A DNA stretch of 64,000 nucleotides. Source: an uncultured Verrucomicrobiota bacterium. GTDB lineage: Bacteria > Verrucomicrobiota > Verrucomicrobiia > Opitutales > Opitutaceae. The notes beneath the pieces are model-generated. The model was given only the letters and a program-made list of their open reading frames with translations. It was not told the DNA's origin and made no database searches. Made by a program: the position numbers and the translations under genes. Positions 62,734-64,000 of this stretch are shown in pieces; the first letter of the stretch is position 1, and every line of letters starts with the position of its first letter. The stretch is taken from NCBI GenBank assembly GCA_903904685.1, contig CAIVDS010000092.1:1-64000 (forward strand). The letters run 5' to 3'.

Positions 62734-64000
62734 TCAATCGGGCAGCGAAAGAGCGTCGGTGAAGTGATCTCCGAAACTAGCGATCTGGTTGAGCTCGATG
62801 ACGTGGGTGTCGGCGAGAAGTGCGTTGAGGGCCGGGCGCTGGTGCGGGTGCAGCAGCAACGATGCGCCGCCGAGGGAGCTGTTGCCGATGAGCGCGATGC
62901 GGTCGAGCGGCATGGCGGGCAATAGACCAAGGGCTTGCGCGTTGGCCGGTTGCAGGTGATAACCGAAACCACCCGCGACGTAGAGCGTATGCAGGTCGGT
63001 GGCGCGGATACTGGCGAGTTCGAGCAGGGTGGTCACACCTGCGGCAATGGCGGCTTTGGCTTGGAGGAGCTCCGCGACGTCGGCTTCGCTGACGTAGAGA
63101 TCTTCGGTCAGTTGGACGCGCACGCCGGCCCCGGGGGCGGCGTCGGCCACGGTGATGACGCCGGGGTGGCGGCGATTGAAGCGGCCAAACGCATTGATCA
63201 AATCGTCGCGCGCCCCGAGGGCAATGAAGTCCACGTAGGCCGCACCCGAGATGCCGGCCGGACGACCGTTGCCGCCGCCGGTAAGCGTCCAACTCCAGAC
63301 GCCGTTTTCGCGGGTCAAGCTGGAGATGACGCCGGGGCGCGCGGGCGCACCGCAGGCGAGACGGCCACCCTCGAAAGCGGGACCGGCTGCGGTGGCGGTG
63401 GCGAGGTAGCCGCCGGCGTGTTTGAGGAGAATTTCTCCGTTGGTACCGAAGTCGATAAGCAGGGCGGGCGGCTCGTCGGCGAGCAAGCCGGAGGCGAGTG
63501 CGCCCGCCGTGATGTCGGCTCCGACAAAGGGCCCGAGGGCTGGCAACAGATCGAGCGGACAGGCAAACGGCAGGCCGTGGTCGGCGGCGGTCAGGTGGTG
63601 GTCGCCGAGGAAAACAGGATGGAAGGGGAACGTCGCAAGGCCGACAAGTGACGCGCCCGCGAGGGTGTGGAGCATGGCGGGGTTGCCGGCGGCGACGGCT
63701 TGCGTGATGGCGGCGGGCGCAATACCGGCGTCGCGGCAGAGACCGGCGATGAGCGGCCGAAGCGTTTCGTTGAGCAGGGCGCGCCGGAGACGGCCGAGGC
63801 CGTCGGCGTGGTCGATGGAAAAACTGATGCGGGCGACGACGTTGTCTCCGTGGCGGCGCTGTGCGTTGGCGACGGCGGCCTCGGCGAGGCAGCGGCCGGT
63901 GGAGAAATCCCAAAGCGCGCCGGCGACGGTGGTGGTGCCGATATCGAGGGCGAGGCCGACGCCGGGGCGGGTTGGCGGCGGCGGGCCCGGGTTGCGCAAC
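62734..64000 (-). CDS. ASKHA/DUF4445 corrinoid-reactivation protein, C-terminal part (N-terminus cut by window edge)
   Basis: The 421 visible residues belong to the RACo-like ASKHA family. The phosphate-binding segment is GVGLALDIGTTTVAGALWD. ALLIDFGTNGEILLKHAGGY is the second adenine/phosphate block, with CGAPARPGVISSL and LYVAGGFGYHLQPANAQALG at the C-terminal end. The gene is open at the window edge (its first codon here is an internal TTG), and the usual N-terminal 2Fe-2S ferredoxin domain would lie outside. Such ATPases reduce Co(II) corrinoids back to Co(I). Its convergent neighbour is a homocysteine methyltransferase gene, so reactivation of a methionine synthase cobalamin is the most likely job. 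Confidence 0.88.
   Translation of the reverse strand, partial: LRNPGPPPPTRPGVGLALDIGTTTVAGALWDFSTGRCLAEAAVANAQRRHGDNVVARISFSIDHADGLGRLRRALLNETLRPLIAGLCRDAGIAPAAITQAVAAGNPAMLHTLAGASLVGLATFPFHPVFLGDHHLTAADHGLPFACPLDLLPALGPFVGADITAGALASGLLADEPPALLIDFGTNGEILLKHAGGYLATATAAGPAFEGGRLACGAPARPGVISSLTRENGVWSWTLTGGGNGRPAGISGAAYVDFIALGARDDLINAFGRFNRRHPGVITVADAAPGAGVRVQLTEDLYVSEADVAELLQAKAAIAAGVTTLLELASIRATDLHTLYVAGGFGYHLQPANAQALGLLPAMPLDRIALIGNSSLGGASLLLHPHQRPALNALLADTHVIELNQIASFGDHFTDALSLPD

Noticed and set aside
1-64000. CRISPR arrays, tRNA or rRNA genes, insertion sequences, attachment sites
   Set aside because: No regularly spaced direct repeats, cloverleaf sequences, rRNA segments or transposase frames with terminal repeats were recognised on reading.

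Overview
The window looks like chromosomal DNA of a high-GC Verrucomicrobiota bacterium, most likely of the Opitutales/Opitutaceae type. This is inferred from gene content: very large secreted FlgD-like/beta-propeller/CBM9-like proteins, a sedolisin ending in a 'LLKYALGLNPF' module, SGNH and sialate-type esterases, few Shine-Dalgarno motifs, and two AraC-type regulators beside sugar genes. I saw no rRNA, tRNA, CRISPR array or intact insertion sequence.

Region 1 (1-29,933, all minus strand) is the striking part. It is a unidirectional run of eleven genes, seven of them paralogous or related secreted propeller proteins (572 to 1418 aa). Two subfamilies are visible. A, B and C (219-4178, 4192-8073, 9196-13134) have an N-terminal FlgD-like Ig domain, a propeller, one CBM9-like domain and a C-terminal beta-sandwich. 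D, E and F (16405-20661, 20691-24566, 26340-29933) have a FlgD-like domain, a propeller and a C-terminal CBM9-like domain, and D and E carry a second CBM9-like domain at the N-terminus. G (24625-26343) is a propeller alone. Between them lie two SGNH esterases (one cut by the left edge), a sialate O-acetylesterase homologue and a FAD-dependent oxidoreductase. No glycoside hydrolase, SusC/SusD pair or transporter is visible in this run. I infer a cell-surface system for binding and de-esterifying a complex glycan; its substrate is unknown.

Region 2 (about 30,000-34,976) holds a second SGNH hydrolase behind its own terminator, a nucleoside hydrolase-family protein, a GH4 alpha-galactosidase-like enzyme and a divergent AraC regulator with a palindrome between the divergent genes. 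Region 3 (35,172-45,938) is mixed: an aldo/keto reductase broken by one in-frame TAG, a BASS-family transporter, a large secreted sedolisin, a membrane-anchored TAXI-type binding protein, two Hsp20 chaperones, and a Gfo/Idh/MocA oxidoreductase divergent from a second AraC regulator.

Region 4 (45,980-64,000) is largely housekeeping: queA, a Pit phosphate transporter with its DUF47 partner, a YdcF/ElyC-like protein, a short-chain polyprenyl diphosphate synthase, three small envelope or secreted proteins, a phosphotransacetylase whose BioD-like/DRTGG regulatory part is a separate gene, murJ, a second BASS-family transporter, an Old Yellow Enzyme, a 23S rRNA pseudouridine synthase, a quinone-reductase-like MDR, a VF530 protein, and a homocysteine methyltransferase facing a corrinoid-reactivation ATPase. 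The last two suggest a split, cobalamin-dependent methionine synthase system.
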